Assembly (NCBI RefSeq): GCF_036898095.1
Contig: NC_090743.1
Span: forward strand, 15,878,162 to 15,942,161
Origin: Palaemon carinicauda
Lineage: Eukaryota; Arthropoda; Malacostraca; Decapoda; Palaemonidae
Direction of reading: 5' to 3'
Length of the DNA stretch: 64,000 nt
Shown in pieces: positions 62,353-64,000 of this stretch (positions are counted from its first letter, which is position 1; each line of letters opens with the position of its first letter). The notes under the pieces are model-generated. The model ran no database searches, was not told the DNA's origin, and saw only the letters and a list, made by a program, of their open reading frames with translations. The position numbers and the translations under genes are program-made.

Positions 62353-63803
62353 TTAGACCAGCTGTTGTGCAGCCACCACAGGACCGATAGAAAACGTATC
62401 GAGGTTCCTGTGGGTCACGTCCTGCAGGTAGTGGGCTGTGAACGTTGTCTGACGTTTCCAGACCCCAGCTTGTAGAACCTGCGTCACAGAGAAGTTTCTC
62501 TAGAAGGCCAGGGAAGTAGCAACACCCCTGACGTTGTGAGCTCTGGGACGACGTGACGGAGGAGAGTCAGGATTCAAGGTGCTGCTTATCACCTTGCGAA
62601 TCCATGAAGAGATGGAGTTCTTGGTGACCCTCCTCTTTGTCCTCCCTGTGCTCACAAACAAAGCTTGCACATGAGGACGGGCTGCAGCTGTTCTTTTGAG
62701 GTAGCGCCTCAGACTCCTGACTGGGCACAGTAACAGATGGTCTGGGTCACTTGTTACAGAACGTAGACTCGTTACCTTGAAGGAGTCGAATCTTGGATCC
62801 GACACCCCAGGGTTTTGAGTCTTAGCAATGAATTCAGGGACGAACTTGAACGTTACCTCCCCCCATCCCCTTGAATGGGCAACGTCGTAGGAGAGACCAT
62901 GAAGTTCACTTACTCGTTTGGCCGAGGCCAACGCGAGTAGGAACACCGTCTTCCACGTTAGGTGGCGATCAGACGCCTGGCGTAATGGTTCAAAGGGAGC
63001 TCTTTTCAGAGCCCTGAGCACTTGAACCACGTTCCAAGGAGGGGGGTCTGACTTCCGACAGGGGGCAAGTAAGCTCGTAGTTGCGTATGAGTAGAGAAAG
63101 TTCCAACGAAGAGGAAATATCCACTCCTTTCAGTTCAGGCTAAGCTTAAGGCTGAGCGATAGCCTTTCACCGCCGAGACCGAAAGGCGCATTTCCTCCCG
63201 AAGATATACAAGGAACTCCGCTATTGTTGGAATAGTGGTATCGAGCGGAGAGATACCCCTTCCACGACACCAACCACAAAAGACTTTCCACTTCGCCTGG
63301 TAGACGCTGGCAGAGGATTCTCGCAGGTGTCGAGACATCCTGTCCGCAACCTGTTGAGAAAATCCTCTCTCCGTGAGGTGTCGCTGGATAGTCTCCAGGC
63401 GTGAAGCCGAAGCGAAGCTACGGCCTTGTGGAAGATGTTGCATTGTGGTTGTCTGAGTAGCTCGTGACGTGGAGGGAGTTCTCTTGGGGGTTCCGTTAGG
63501 AGTTGCAGAAGGTCCGGGAACCATTCCGCATGATGCCATAGCGGAGCTATGAGAGTCATGGAGAGGTTGACCGATAGGTTGGCCTTGTTGAGCACCCTTC
63601 TCATAAGACAAAAAGGTGGGAAGGCGTAAACGTCCATGTTGTCCCACCTGTGTTGAAATGCATCCTGCCAGAGAGCCTTGGGGTACGGGACTGGAGAGCA
63701 GTAAAGGGGCAGCCTGAAATTCAAGGCTGTCGCAAACAGGTCTACAGTCGGGGAACCCCACAAAGTCAGGACTTTGTTGGCTATCTGAGGATCCAAAGAC
63801 CAC
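62353..63803 (-). pseudogene. DIRS-K tyrosine recombinase
   Basis: The open frame from 63803 starts MVFGSSDSQQSPDFVGFP, matched by MVFESSDSQQSPDSVGFP in copy J (49844), so this may be the natural start. The core-binding part is SVYQAKWKVFCGWCRGRG and IPTIAEFLVYLREE. Two frame changes lie near 63150 and 63025. The catalytic part is then open from 63030: LASAKRVSELHGLSYDVAHS with Arg, LLLCPVRSLRRYLKR and RPRAHNVRGVATSLAF with His-x-x-Arg. A TAG at 62500-62502 replaces the Lys codon of copy J (AFKRNFS). Beyond it FTAHYLQDVTHR holds the presumed nucleophile Tyr, and the natural stop is at 62353-62355. So it is inactive, but close to a working sequence. Confidence 0.85.
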
Positions 63804-64000
63804 TCGGTACTCACTATCTGCGTCGCCCTGCTGAGGCTGTTGGCGAGGACATTCCTCTTGTCAGGAATGAAGCGAGCCGACAGTGAGATCGAGCGGGTTT
63901 TGGACCATCTCAGAATCTCTACTGCAAGATGGGATAGCTGTTGCGAGAAGGTACTTAAGCCACTACTGTGGTGTTGTCGCTCATCACCACCACGGAGTGG
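63221..64000 (-). pseudogene. DIRS-K linker domain and partial RNase H
   Basis: Frame 63814-63221: STEWSLDPQIANKVL-type start, TVDLFATALNFRLPLYCSPV, WDNMDVYAFPPFCLMRRVL and LIAPLWHHAEWFPDLL. Upstream to the edge lies the RNase H end (RFIPDKRNVLANSLSRATQ). It overlaps the recombinase frame by more than 580 bases in the -1 register. Truncated by the window edge. Confidence 0.8.

Larger units (their letters stand above)
61531..64000 (-). mobile_element. DIRS-K: DIRS element running off the right edge
   Basis: Right terminus with ICR (61531-61880), 3' UTR (61881-62352), recombinase, linker and the start of RNase H, to the window end. Best-kept recombinase of the minus-strand copies, although frames are broken. 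The remaining RNase H, RT and gag must lie beyond 64000. Confidence 0.8.

Noticed and set aside
1..64000. tRNA, rRNA or other structured RNA genes
   Set aside because: No tRNA-like box motifs in a foldable setting and no rRNA segment were recognised by eye; a covariance search could not be run.

Overview
This window looks like nuclear DNA of an arthropod, most likely a decapod crustacean. That is an inference from the spliced host gene, the dense DIRS-type tyrosine-recombinase retrotransposons, and a LINE family with an (ATT)n tail of a kind I associate with shrimp genomes; no species call is possible. I see no bacterial-type operons, rRNA, tRNA or CRISPR array.

Host gene. Five exons on the + strand (7151-7268, 11042-11307, 14573-14674, 17894-17997, 34633-34762) have phase-compatible splice junctions and encode the last 239 codons of DNA ligase IV (LIG4): BRCT1, the XRCC4-binding linker and BRCT2, ending at a TAA. 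The catalytic part must lie left of the window. Introns 1-3 are 3.2-3.8 kb and the last is 16.6 kb, nearly all transposon.

Mobile DNA. At least eleven DIRS copies or fragments are present, named here A-K: A 56-6543 (+), B 8090-10310 (-), C 18540-20850 (+), D 20850-25750 (-), E 25750-30480 (-), F 30480-34140 (-), G 35080-37571 (-), H 37571-41860 (-), I 46025-47640 (-), J 47650-61530 (-), K 61531 to the right edge (-). Gene order is gag, reverse transcriptase, RNase H, linker domain, tyrosine recombinase (YR). All copies are decayed, but several keep the DIRS terminal design: inverted terminal repeats plus an internal complementary region (ICR) that is the reverse complement of the joined element ends. 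Intron 2 also holds a Mutator-like element with long, internally repetitive TIRs (12750-14089), and intron 3 a dead Tc1/mariner-type element (15650-16650).

Downstream of LIG4 are two LINEs. LINE-A (42154-46022, -) has an uninterrupted 982-codon endonuclease/RT frame, but Val replaces Gly in an N-terminal 2A-like motif and in the RT PQGS motif. LINE-B (52358-58862, -) has an intact ORF1 (RRM plus zinc knuckles), a three-times frameshifted EN-RT-RNase H ORF2, and a 12-bp target-site duplication showing that it landed in the gag of DIRS-J. A 1.4-kb minisatellite with 23-24-bp units (60085-61480) carries a 5'-end fragment of a LINE-A relative.

Overall, the window is the 3' end of a DNA-repair gene inside nested retroelement sediment. 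Element boundaries are approximate unless a repeat or TSD is stated.
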